A stretch of DNA of 36,985 nucleotides, taken from Actinomycetota bacterium (GTDB lineage: Bacteria > Actinomycetota > CALGFH01). The translations under genes and the position numbers were made by a program. A model generated the notes under the pieces. That model was not told where the DNA came from. It was given only the letters and a program-made list of their open reading frames with translations, and searched no databases. Shown here one piece after another: positions 29,201-35,888 of the stretch (within the stretch, counting starts at the first letter, position 1; each line of letters starts with the position of its first letter). Location of the stretch: assembly GCA_036280995.1 (NCBI GenBank), contig DASUPQ010000282.1, positions 1-36,985 of the forward strand, in the 5' to 3' direction.

Positions 29201-30373
29201 GGCCTCCGCCTGCGCCGCCTTCACCCGACGGGCCTCCTCCCGCTCAGCGGCCCGCGCCGCCTCGGCCTCCGCCTTCGCCTGGCGCGCGACCTCGCGCTCG
29301 GCCGCGCGGGCCTCCGCCTCAGCCGCCCTTGCCTGACGGGCCTCCGCACGCTCGGCCGCACGGGCCGCCTCGGCAGCAGCCTTCGCCTGGCGCGCCTCCT
29401 CCCGGGCCGCGGCGCGCGCCTCCGCCTCGACCGCCTTGGCCTGGCGGGCTTGCTCGCGGCGGGCCTCGGCGTCGGCGGCCTTGGCCCGAACCGCCTCGGC
29501 ACGTTCGGCGCGGCGCTGCTGCTCGGCCCTCTCGGCCCGCTCGGCCCGGGCGGCCTTGGCCGAAGGTGCCTCGTCACAACCCGTGGAGCGCTCCTCCGCG
29601 CCGGTGGGCGGCCGCCTCCCCCAGCGGCGCAGCTGCTCGAGGGTGCCCCGGTCCATTCCCGGGGCGACCTGGCCGGGCCCGATGACCGGCTCCAGCTCGC
29701 GTCCGCTCAACCCGATCAGCAGCCCCGACTCGGCGACCGGCAGTCCCCGGCCCGCGGGCGCCTCCGCCACCCGTCCCGGGGCGGCGGCCTCCGGATCCTC
29801 CCCGGGGTCCGGCTCGCCGGGCCCCACCGGCCCGGCCACCTCGGGCGCGATCCCCGTGATCGCCGCCCACAGCTCGGCGATCTGCAGCGGCCGGTAGAGG
29901 ATGGCGCGGGGCGGGCCCGGCGGGAGGGACTCGGGGTGCTCGCCCTCCTGGAGCAGGACCGCCGTGCGACCGAGGAAGCGGCCGTCGAGCACGGCGAAGG
30001 CACGGTCGTGGAGGCTGGGCGGCATGTCGACCACGACCACGTCGGCGTGCCGGATGGCGGCGTCGAGCTCCTCGTTGTACCAGTCCAGCACCTTGACCAC
30101 GCCGGGCTGCTCGATCAGGGAGCGGAGGGCGGCGGCGAGCATGATGTCGCGGGAGACCAGGACCACCCGGAGGGCCGACCCCTGGGGCTCGGGCACCGGC
30201 GGCCGCGGACGCGGGCCGGGCCGCGGGGTCCGCTCCGGCTCCTCGGAGCGGACCGGTCCGCCGGTCCCCGCTGTGGGGACGGTCTCCGGCTCGGGGGTGG
30301 TCGGGGACGGCTCGGTGGCCGGGTCGCCCGGGCCGCCGGGGAGGCGCTCGACGTCGCCGCGGCCGCCGCTCAC
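26225..30373 (-). CDS. giant receiver-like/long-helix/GT-C-like/LGFP-like surface protein
   Basis: I do not recognise this 1382-residue architecture as a described family. A Pro-rich start (1-66) leads to a receiver-like fold (67-175; RVVLVSRD, VVVVDMPPS, LYRPLQIAEL). It keeps an Asp at the acceptor strand but has Arg where Lys is expected. Residues 270-620 are an unbroken Ala/Arg/Glu/Gln helix with an 18-residue period. Membrane helices run from 637 to about 1010. The stretch ALDPVLVRSGRTATG and its surroundings resemble the membrane core of GT-C (PMT/ArnT-like) glycosyltransferases, but I cannot point to the catalytic acidic pair. Extracytoplasmic residues about 1020-1345 contain two LGFP-like modules (about 1156-1197 and 1267-1303), and a last helix ends the chain near 1374. 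The GTG start overlaps the sortase-relic stop in GTGA. Confidence 0.8.
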   Translation of the reverse strand: MSGGRGDVERLPGGPGDPATEPSPTTPEPETVPTAGTGGPVRSEEPERTPRPGPRPRPPVPEPQGSALRVVLVSRDIMLAAALRSLIEQPGVVKVLDWYNEELDAAIRHADVVVVDMPPSLHDRAFAVLDGRFLGRTAVLLQEGEHPESLPPGPPRAILYRPLQIAELWAAITGIAPEVAGPVGPGEPDPGEDPEAAAPGRVAEAPAGRGLPVAESGLLIGLSGRELEPVIGPGQVAPGMDRGTLEQLRRWGRRPPTGAEERSTGCDEAPSAKAARAERAERAEQQRRAERAEAVRAKAADAEARREQARQAKAVEAEARAAAREEARQAKAAAEAARAAERAEARQARAAEAEARAAEREVARQAKAEAEAARAAEREEARRVKAAQAEARAAAREEARQARAAAAEVRAAEREEARQAKAAQAKVDRAARAEARQAKAAQTAERRAVRAEARQAARAEAAQRRVERAAVRKAARAEASRTRAARRDEARQARAAQAETRRSARQEAAQARAASAEVRRAEAQQAKAARAEAQEAARAEAAQQRAAQAEERKIAREESRQAKAAQEEARKVARDEARLARAARAEVRRVGREEAAQRRIARLEARRAAQAEARRARVAQGGAAGVRAGVGGVAGPALVILLLAVVGVAAAGWRAGGGPDTLAGEVAVVRAAGEGEGGLVAQDPRMGPIEPLHALGVGVWLRATEAGASLEGAIREARVPSRFLLAGVVGLTVLLFLLLMRVGPGTGAAAGPGPAPPHGWRLGGAALAGALVALDPVLVRSGRTATGTVLAVGLALGALLLAWELPARPALRWLPLVAAGAGLALLVSPLALGVLAVPVVAELLQGRHREAWRAMAALGLGIGLWLVLPVWVAGQDLTAGQAGWLLGRPPRRGSLGASLAAAPLSWLLVATGLAAAILAWRHRSGARPGTAQWPARVLAWTATTAAGAAVAVALGYPTSQALPFAVPAAAVSLALAGVAVLAAAGGRPETRLVGAATGVVLAGLLVVQGLAWGASYGRPADDGLARLVATVGEQVPGCSAVNASGPADRARLLATGATVTEFSSGPAAHAAGVRFFVLTGATAQGGPMTPSLAAWVRQHGRRLAAHPSRSLSGIELWRVDTAPLDPVADSIPVPGGLFSNVTGSACGGYRVVDSQVGAFYTGYQAAGGKAVLGRPLGSVWTSDGPALQAFDTMVLGAVPTASGPPAVRPIELPPQLAKLDVEAVAEADIPLPSARAPVNNRQTRALLSDEEIARVYLGTDPAAATASDFRRARDRFGRPLGTPQTMPDGAVRQLFERAVLELPADGGPARPAALGRLAVRLGLVPRQAMRPEPVPGLPVPPSERRLDTGPLLRFTGAGLVLLALAAAAGVVAARRPTSTPSG
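28514..29566 (-). repeat. 54-base coding repeat specifying an 18-residue helical period
   Basis: Inside the giant gene, codons for residues 270-620 form a degenerate tandem repeat. From residue 324 about nine successive 18-residue units align without gaps, each beginning R-(E/A)-E-A-R-Q-A-(K/R)-A. Further units follow with one single-residue insertion and one shortened copy. Eighteen residues are exactly five turns of an alpha helix at 3.6 residues per turn, so the same face repeats. At 0.15 nm per residue, 350 residues would span about 52 nm. The copies differ at many codons, so the repeat is old and not an assembly collapse product. Confidence 0.8.
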
Positions 30374-30696
30374 CGGCCGGCCTCCGTCCCGCCGTCGGCC
30401 GCCCTGGTGGCCGACACGACCAGGTTCTCACGGTAGCCGCGCTGGGCCCGGGAATCGACGTGGCCGGCGATCACGGCCCGGCCGAGCTGCCCGGGCTGCG
30501 GGACGCCGGTGAACCAGCCGGCGACCTGGTAGTCGCCCGGCACCTGCATGGTCCCGTCGGGGTTGAGCCCGAGGCGGACCAGGGGCGCGGCGCGGGCCAC
30601 CTGCTCGGGCGGCCCGCCACCGGCGGAGCAGCCGGCCGCTCCGGCGACCACCAGACTCAGCGCGACCACCCCCCGGCGGACCTCACCCCTGGCCAT
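30370..30696 (-). pseudogene. class F sortase-like lipoprotein with internal deletion
   Basis: The 108-residue product starts with a lipoprotein signal (Cys23 after VVAGAAG) and continues with the class F sortase segment VRLGLNPDGTMQVP, then QVAGWFTGVPQPGQLG and AVIAGHVDSR, which carries the catalytic His79. It then jumps at about residue 84 to RGYRENLVVSA, the extreme C-terminal strand of the family with its Arg89. The roughly 90-100 residues between, including the TCGG-type catalytic cysteine motif, are missing without loss of frame. It cannot be an active transpeptidase. The ATG at 30696 gives the signal peptide; the stop overlaps the giant gene start in GTGA, so translation through it may still matter for that gene. 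Confidence 0.75.
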
Positions 30697-30710
30697 GGCA
30701 CACGAGTGGC

Positions 30711-30830
30711 CTAGCCGGTCGACCGCCGCAGCTGGACGACGAACCCGGTGGCCGCGGTCCCGGAGGCAGCTCCGGGCATGGCAAGCAGGGCGACCAGGGC
30801 CACGGCGGCGGCCAGTCGTCGGCGAGACAT
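30711..30830 (-). CDS. 39-residue secreted peptide
   Basis: This very short gene has a strong ribosome binding site (GAGGAGG, five bases before the ATG at 30830). It encodes a clear signal peptide: MSRRR, a hydrophobic core AAAVALVALLAM, and a cleavage-like PGAASG. The mature part would be only about 15 residues (TAATGFVVQLRRSTG). Its stop lies 14 bases before the sortase-relic start, so it is probably the first gene of that operon. It may be a genuine small secreted peptide or the 5' remnant of a longer exported substrate that decayed together with the sortase. I recognise no family. Confidence 0.5.
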   Translation of the reverse strand: MSRRRLAAAVALVALLAMPGAASGTAATGFVVQLRRSTG

Positions 30831-31129
30831 TCGCCCTCCTCGATGGTCGTTCGTCCGGGGGGACGCGAACGACGACGAGTGGTACGCCCCCCGCGATCCC
30901 ACCACGCATGCCGTCACGAGCCGATTCGGTCGTCATTATCGGTGCTGACCCCTCCTGCGAGCGCCCCCAATTCTGCGTAGTTCGGATCAGAAGAGGAGGT
31001 GAACGGGGTAGTATTTCGTGACTGAATTCTTACGGAAATTGGGTAGACAACTACTTTCAAGGAATTTGAGGCTTCCGAGCGGCTTATCCGGCCACGCCAT
31101 CCGCTGCCGTAGGCGGCTACGCTGACGGC
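30831..31129. promoter_or_regulatory. 299-base divergent intergenic region with an AT-rich core
   Basis: The stretch 30960-31080 is much richer in A and T than the rest of the window (for example TGAATTCTTACGGAAATTGG). It separates the minus-strand surface-protein operon from the plus-strand kinase gene. On the minus strand GATAAT at 30935-30940 is a -10 candidate, about 105 bases before the 30830 start. On the plus strand TACGCT at 31118-31123 is six bases before the kinase ATG. No gene, RNA motif or mobile-element end is evident in it. Confidence 0.5.
31108..31123 (+). promoter_or_regulatory. kinase -10 candidate overlapped by an inverted repeat
   Basis: TACGCT (31118-31123) stands six bases before the ATG at 31130 with no ribosome binding site between, which fits a leaderless transcript. 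CGTAG-GCGG-CTACG (31108-31121), a perfect 5-base-arm inverted repeat, covers most of this -10 box and could hold a repressor. Confidence 0.45.
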
Positions 31130-32713
31130 ATGACCGAGGTTGCCCCGCCGGTCCGGCGCCGGCTGTCCGACGACGCGATCGAGCACCTGCACAGCCTGAT
31201 GGCGGGCTGGCAGCTGATCGCCGACCTCGCCTTCGCCGACCTGCTGCTGTTCCTGCCCGTCGACGGCAGCGAGAGCTTCCGTATCGTCGGCCAGCTCCGG
31301 CCCTACACCGCCCGCACCCTCTACCCGGTCGACCTCGTCGGCGAGGTGGTCGAGCCGACCTGGCACCCGTACGTCGAGCGGGCCTGGCGGGAGGGCCGGC
31401 GCCAGCGTTCCCTGGAGCCGATCCTGATCGACGCCGAGCCGGTGCGGGTCGAGACCGTGCCCGTCCGCCACCAGGGCGAGATCGTGGCCGTGCTCAGCGT
31501 CGAGTCGCCGGAGACCCCGGCCCGCCCCACCGGCCGGCTGGAGGCGTCCTACCTGGGCGCGGCCGAGGCGCTGCTGGAGATGGTGGCCGACGGGACCTTC
31601 CCATTCGTCGAGGTGACCGACCCGACCGCCTCGCCCCGCGTCGGCGACGGCCTGGTCGTGCTCGACGCCAGCGGCCGGGTCGAGTTCGCCAGCCCCAACG
31701 CGACCTCGGCCTTCCGGCGGATGGGCACCAACGCCCTGCCGCTCGGCCAGCCGCTCCCCCACCGGGCGGCCATCCTGGTCGCCGAGGCCATGGCCGGCGG
31801 CCGGCCGGTGGAGTCGGAGATCGAGGCCGCCGGGGCGGTCGCCGACATCCGGGTGGTCCCCCTGCTACGGGAGGCCGGCCGCCGCGGCGCGCTGGTGCTG
31901 GTCCGGGAGGCGACCGAGCTGCGCCGGCGCGACCGGGTCATCTCCCGGCGCGAGGCGACCATCCGCGAGGTCCACCACCGGGTCAAGAACAACCTCCAGA
32001 CGGTGGCCTCGCTGCTGCGGCTCCAGGCCCGCCGGCTCGGGGACCACCCGCAGGCGGTGGCCGCCCTGGAGGACTCGGTCCACAGGATCACCTCGATCGC
32101 GCTGGTCCACGAGACCCTGACCGAGGAGTTCGAGGGGGCGGTCGACATGGCCGACGTGGCCCGCCGGGTGGTCAGGATGCTGGAGGGGTCGCTCGGCCGC
32201 GAGGACGCCCACATCGAGCTGCACACGGAATCGGTACGGGTGGACGCGGCCGTGGCCACCCCGCTGGCCGTGGTCCTCAACGAGCTGATCCAGAACGCCG
32301 TCGAGCACGGCCTGGGTGACGGCCACGGGACCGTCACCGTCGAGCTCCGCGGCGGCGACGACCAGCCGGTGGTCCTGGAGGTCCACGACGACGGTCGCCG
32401 GCCCATTCCGGAGACCGGCCACCCGCCCATGCCGGAGACCGGTCACCGGCCCATGCCGGAACCCGACCCCGCGGCACCCGGGCCCCCGGATCGGGAGGGT
32501 AGCCGGGGGCAGGTGGTAGCTCAACCGGCTGTCCACGGCCCTCCTGGCGGCCCCGTCGGCGACCCCTCTGGCAGTCCCGCGGGCGGGCTCGGGCTGCGGC
32601 TGGTGCGGGCGCTGGTCGAGGAGGAGCTGCACGGCCAGTTCACCCTGACCCACCCCGCCGGGCGGGGCAGCATCGCGACCGCGACCATCCCGCCGGTCGA
32701 GCGGGAGGGGTGA
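31130..32713 (+). CDS. PdtaS-type sensor histidine kinase with ATP-lid insertion
   Basis: This 527-residue soluble kinase has an N-terminal GAF-like domain (about 10-155), a PAS-like domain (about 160-265), a HisKA_2 dimerisation helix with phospho-His282 or His283 (IREVHHRVKNNLQTVASLL), and an HATPase domain (N-box LNELIQNAVEHG 383-394, DDG 420-422, GLGL 487-490). This is the order of mycobacterial PdtaS, whose partner is an ANTAR regulator such as the one at 20881. Between the DDG and GLGL boxes there are about 64 residues where relatives have 15-20. The extra part is Pro/Gly-rich and starts with three copies of an 8-residue repeat. There is no membrane segment. Translation starts at an ATG without ribosome binding site. 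Confidence 0.9.
   Translation: MTEVAPPVRRRLSDDAIEHLHSLMAGWQLIADLAFADLLLFLPVDGSESFRIVGQLRPYTARTLYPVDLVGEVVEPTWHPYVERAWREGRRQRSLEPILIDAEPVRVETVPVRHQGEIVAVLSVESPETPARPTGRLEASYLGAAEALLEMVADGTFPFVEVTDPTASPRVGDGLVVLDASGRVEFASPNATSAFRRMGTNALPLGQPLPHRAAILVAEAMAGGRPVESEIEAAGAVADIRVVPLLREAGRRGALVLVREATELRRRDRVISRREATIREVHHRVKNNLQTVASLLRLQARRLGDHPQAVAALEDSVHRITSIALVHETLTEEFEGAVDMADVARRVVRMLEGSLGREDAHIELHTESVRVDAAVATPLAVVLNELIQNAVEHGLGDGHGTVTVELRGGDDQPVVLEVHDDGRRPIPETGHPPMPETGHRPMPEPDPAAPGPPDREGSRGQVVAQPAVHGPPGGPVGDPSGSPAGGLGLRLVRALVEEELHGQFTLTHPAGRGSIATATIPPVEREG
32399..32470 (+). repeat. three 24-base tandem repeats in the kinase ATP lid
   Basis: Units at 32399-32422, 32423-32446 and 32447-32470 encode RPIPETGH, PPMPETGH and RPMPEPDP. 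The first two differ at only a few bases; the third has drifted at its end. The unit length is a multiple of three, so copy-number change keeps the reading frame. Confidence 0.8.
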
Positions 32714-32718
32714 GCGGC

Positions 32719-33771
32719 ATGGCGCCCGTGCGGGTGGTGATCGCCTCGCCGCTGGAGGCCGAGCTGGCGGCCAGCATCCAGGAGGCCGACCCGCGGGCCG
32801 AGGTGCTGTTCGAGCCGGACCTGCTGCCGCCGGCCCGCTACCCGGCCGACCACCGCGGCGACCCGGCCTTCCGCCGCGACCCCGGGGCCGAGGCCCGCTG
32901 GCGGGCCCTGCTGGACCGGGCCGAGGTGCTGTTCGGCGTCCCCGACGACTCGGCCGAGGGCCTGGCCGAGGCGGTCAACGGCCTGCCGGGCCTGCGTTGG
33001 GTCCACGCCACCAGCGCCGGGGCCGGCGAGCAGGTGCGCAAGGCCGGGCTGCCGGCCGAGGCGCTCGGGCGGGTGGTCGTCACCACCTCCAGCGGCGTCC
33101 ACGCCGTGCCGCTGGCCGAGTTCGCCGTCTTCGGGCTCCTGGCCGTGGCCAAGGACCTGCCCCGGATGCTGGCCGACCAGCGGGCCAGGGCATGGCCGGA
33201 GGTCCGTGAGCCCTTCCGGGAGCTGTCCGGGCAGACCCTGTTCCTGGTCGGTCTGGGCGAGATCGGCCGCGAGGTGGCCCGGCTGGGCAAGGCGCTGGGC
33301 ATGCGCACGGTCGGCTTCCGGCGCAGCCAGGGCCCGCCGCCGGAGTGGGTCGACGAGGTCCACGGCCCCGGGCGCCTGGCCGAGCTGGCCGGCCGGGCCG
33401 ACGCCATGGTCGTCTCCCTGCCCATGACCGACCAGACGGCCGGCCTGATCGACCGGGCCACCATCGAGCGCCTGCCGGCAAGCTGCATCTTCGTCAACGT
33501 CGGCCGCGGCGGCGTGGTCGACGAGCCGGCCCTGGTCGACGCCCTCCGCGAGCGCCGCATCGCCGGCGCCGTCCTCGACGTGTTCGCCACCGAGCCCCTG
33601 CCCGCCGACTCCCCCCTCTGGACCCTGCCCAACGTGCTCGTCACCCCCCACGCGGCCGCCCTCTCGGCCCGCGAGAACGAGCGCATCACCGAGCTGTTCA
33701 CCGACAACCTCCGCCGCTACCTGGACGGCCGGCCCCTGCGCAACGTTGTCGAGCCCGGGGTGTACTACTAG
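32719..33771 (+). CDS. D-isomer-specific 2-hydroxyacid dehydrogenase
   Basis: The 350-residue protein belongs to the D-2-hydroxyacid dehydrogenase family, which reduces 2-oxoacids with NAD(P)H. The Rossmann motif is GLGEIG (178-183). The catalytic residues are Arg263 (NVGRGGVVDE), Glu292 (FATEPLP) and His311 (TPHAAA). An Arg-Arg pair after the second strand (FRR, 200-202), where an Asp would select NAD, suggests NADP preference. In this subfamily a glyoxylate or hydroxypyruvate reductase role is possible, but the substrate is not determined. A GTG at 32710 overlaps the kinase stop as GTGA. I prefer the ATG at 32719 because GGGAGGGG then lies at normal distance. It is probably co-transcribed with the kinase. 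Confidence 0.9.
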   Translation: MAPVRVVIASPLEAELAASIQEADPRAEVLFEPDLLPPARYPADHRGDPAFRRDPGAEARWRALLDRAEVLFGVPDDSAEGLAEAVNGLPGLRWVHATSAGAGEQVRKAGLPAEALGRVVVTTSSGVHAVPLAEFAVFGLLAVAKDLPRMLADQRARAWPEVREPFRELSGQTLFLVGLGEIGREVARLGKALGMRTVGFRRSQGPPPEWVDEVHGPGRLAELAGRADAMVVSLPMTDQTAGLIDRATIERLPASCIFVNVGRGGVVDEPALVDALRERRIAGAVLDVFATEPLPADSPLWTLPNVLVTPHAAALSARENERITELFTDNLRRYLDGRPLRNVVEPGVYY

Positions 33772-33774
33772 CGG

Positions 33775-34090
33775 ATACGCGTCCTCACCCAACGTCGCCC
33801 ACCAGACCCGGCCGGAGGCCGACGGCTCGGGGGTCTCGACCGCCAGCCGCTGGCCGCCCGCCGAGGTCCATGAGGTCGACCTGCAGGTGACCCCCCGCCC
33901 CGCCGGGTTCCCGCCGGTGGCCGAGGTCCAGGCTCCGCCGCCCTTCGGGCCGCTGCTGTTCGTCAACCACAAGCCCAACATGGTCGCCGAGGGCACCTGG
34001 CGCTGGAACGGGGACGGCGGATCGACGACGTCCTGGTCCGCTTCCGGGACCACGGGCCCTCGCTCGGCAACGGCGCCTATGCCGCCGGCT
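33775..34090 (+). pseudogene. decayed endonuclease/exonuclease/phosphatase-family gene
   Basis: The 305-base gap after the dehydrogenase holds two blocks of a broken EEP-family protein in different frames. Block 1 (about 33842-33990) reads ASRWPPAEVHEVDL and then FGPLLFVNHKP, matching the mid-part with its SRWP and VNHKP signatures. Block 2 (about 34018-34075) reads RRIDDVLVRFRDHGPSL, matching the C-terminal RIDYILVR...DHGPTL segment. The catalytic centre between them (GDFN-type strand) and the final SDH motif are absent, and the tail runs into the end of the convergent peptidase gene. No start codon and no intact frame remain. Confidence 0.65.
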
Positions 34091-35870
34091 CGGCGCCGCC
34101 GGGCACATGCCGCGACGCGAAGCGGAGCAATACCTCCATCTGGCGGATGCGCTCGTTGACGACCAGGGCGCCATGGCCCGCGTCGAAGCGGTCGAGCTCG
34201 AACGGCTTGCCCAGCTCGGTGAGGCGGTCGGCGTAGTTGAGCACCTGCTGGAGGGGGCAGCGGGTGTCGTTGTCGCCCACCATCAGCAGCACCGGGGTCT
34301 TGACCCTGTCCACGTAGGTGATGGGCGAGCGCTCGACGTACAGGTCGTGCCTGTCCTCGGGGCCGCCGCCGAACAGGCTGCGGTCGAACGCCTGGAGGGC
34401 CTCGGACTCGTCGGCGTAGGCGGCCAGGTAGTCGGCCACCGGGACCACGGCCATGGCCGCCCGCCAGCCGTCGGGGACGGTGCCGATGGCCTGCAGGGTC
34501 ACGTACCCGCCCCAGGAGGCGCCGCTGATGACCACCTGGCCGGGGTCGGCCAGGCCGCGCGCGACCAGGTCGTCGCGGCCGGCGACCACGTCCTCGATCT
34601 CGGGCCGGCCGGGGTCGCCCTCGAGCACGTCCTGCCAGGCCTTGCCGTAGCCGGTGGAGCCGCGGTAGTTGACCAGCCCGACGGCGTAGCCGTGGTCGAC
34701 GAAGGCCTGGACCTCGGGGTCCCAGGAGTCGGAGTCGTGGTGGGTGGGACCGCCGTGGACGATCAGCACCGTGGGGTGCGGGCCCGGGCCCGGCGGCACG
34801 GCCAGGAACCCGTGGACCTGGTCGCCCTGGGGGTTGGGGAACGTCCAGCTCTCGTAGGCGACGCCGGAGGGGGCGCGCGGCCCGGGCGGCCGCAGCACCG
34901 CCTCCTCGGCGCCGACGGCCCGGACCTCGGGCGCGGCCGCCCCCGAGGAGTGGCGGTACCAGACCGTCCCGTCGGGCCGCACCCCGGCCCGCTGGATGGA
35001 CCCGGCCGGGTGGTCGAGCCGTTCCAGGGCGCCGCTGCGCAGGTCCAGGCGGTGCAGCTCGTCGCGGCCCATGTAGGTGTGGATCAGCAGCAGCGCCCCG
35101 CCGTCCGGCCACCAGTCGGCCACGTCGACCTCGCCGGGCAGGTCGAGCTCCAGGTCGGTCCGCTGGTCGCCGGCCGGGTCCCAGATGGCCGGCCGCAGCG
35201 AACCCGTCCGGTCGGCGAGCACGGCCAGGCGCCCGTCGCCGGCCACCGGCGAGAAGCCGGCCGAGGCCACGAACAGGCCGAAGCCCTCGCCGTCCCACAG
35301 GTCGGCCAGCGGGGCCCCGGCGTCCAGGTCGAAGGCGCGCAGCGCCGGGTGGAGGTTGTCGCCGTGCTCGGCGTGGTGCACGACCAGCAGGCGGCCGTCG
35401 CGGCTGACCCCGGCGACGTCGACCATCTCGTCGTGGCGGTACAGCTCCTCGCTGCCCCCGCCGACCTCGCCGACCCGGACCGAGAAGCCGTCCCGGCTCG
35501 ACACCCCGACCACGGCCAGGCCCTTGGGCCCGAGGGCGAGCCCGGCGCTCCAGGCCGGCTCGACGTCGGCCACCAGCGGCGCGGTCTCGCCCCCCTCGAA
35601 CGGCTGCTGGAGCCAGCGGCCGACCTCGTCGCCCTTGGAGTCCTGGAACCAGACGACCCTGGCTCCGTCGGGGGTCAGGCCGGCGGCGACGACGCCGGTC
35701 GGGTGGTCCGACACCTGGCGGTGGGTGCCGGCGGCCCGGTCCCAGGCGTGGACCTGCCAGGAACCGGAGAGGTTGGAGACGTAGACCAGGTGGTCGGGCT
35801 CGTCAGGGGCCCACCTCGGCAGACTCAGCGAGGGGGCGCGGTAGCGCTGCTTCCAGCGAGGCTCGGTCAT
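34077..35870 (-). CDS. S9 family serine peptidase (acylaminoacyl-peptidase-like)
   Basis: This 597-residue cytoplasmic protein of the prolyl oligopeptidase family has an N-terminal beta-propeller (about 20-320) built of repeats like SRDGRLLVV, GFSPVAGDGRLAVL and DWWPDGGALLLI, and a C-terminal alpha/beta-hydrolase domain (about 340-590). The oxyanion segment is HGGP (372-375). The catalytic triad is Ser452 (GASWGGY), Asp535 (VGDNDTRCP) and His566 (DAGHGAL). It would remove short N-terminal pieces from peptides. The frame is open far upstream, but the ATG at 35870 begins the family sequence and has TACGAT six bases before it, a leaderless pattern. The start is only 15 bases from that of the divergent SDR gene. 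Confidence 0.92.
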   Translation of the reverse strand: MTEPRWKQRYRAPSLSLPRWAPDEPDHLVYVSNLSGSWQVHAWDRAAGTHRQVSDHPTGVVAAGLTPDGARVVWFQDSKGDEVGRWLQQPFEGGETAPLVADVEPAWSAGLALGPKGLAVVGVSSRDGFSVRVGEVGGGSEELYRHDEMVDVAGVSRDGRLLVVHHAEHGDNLHPALRAFDLDAGAPLADLWDGEGFGLFVASAGFSPVAGDGRLAVLADRTGSLRPAIWDPAGDQRTDLELDLPGEVDVADWWPDGGALLLIHTYMGRDELHRLDLRSGALERLDHPAGSIQRAGVRPDGTVWYRHSSGAAAPEVRAVGAEEAVLRPPGPRAPSGVAYESWTFPNPQGDQVHGFLAVPPGPGPHPTVLIVHGGPTHHDSDSWDPEVQAFVDHGYAVGLVNYRGSTGYGKAWQDVLEGDPGRPEIEDVVAGRDDLVARGLADPGQVVISGASWGGYVTLQAIGTVPDGWRAAMAVVPVADYLAAYADESEALQAFDRSLFGGGPEDRHDLYVERSPITYVDRVKTPVLLMVGDNDTRCPLQQVLNYADRLTELGKPFELDRFDAGHGALVVNERIRQMEVLLRFASRHVPGGAEPAA

Positions 35871-35888
35871 GCGAGCATCGTACGCATG
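35868..35888. promoter_or_regulatory. shared divergent start region with inverted repeat
   Basis: CATGCG (35868-35873) and CGCATG (35883-35888) are perfect inverted arms that contain the start codons of the S9 peptidase (minus) and the SDR (plus). The minus-strand TACGAT (35877-35882) is the peptidase -10 candidate. With 15 bases between starts, a protein bound here would block both genes. Confidence 0.45.

Noticed and set aside
28514-29566. Periodic 54-base repeats that could suggest a CRISPR array or minisatellite
   Set aside because: The units are degenerate, directly abutting with no unique spacers, in frame and part of a coding sequence.
28732-29685. 317-codon Pro/Ala/Arg-rich plus-strand frame opposite the long helix
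   Set aside because: Its repeats are the complement of the 54-base helix repeat; the minus strand carries the continuous 1382-residue protein with membrane helices and modules.
30940-31090. AT-rich island as a mobile-element insertion or foreign DNA
   Set aside because: It has no terminal repeats, target duplication or gene, and divergent promoters on both sides explain the composition.
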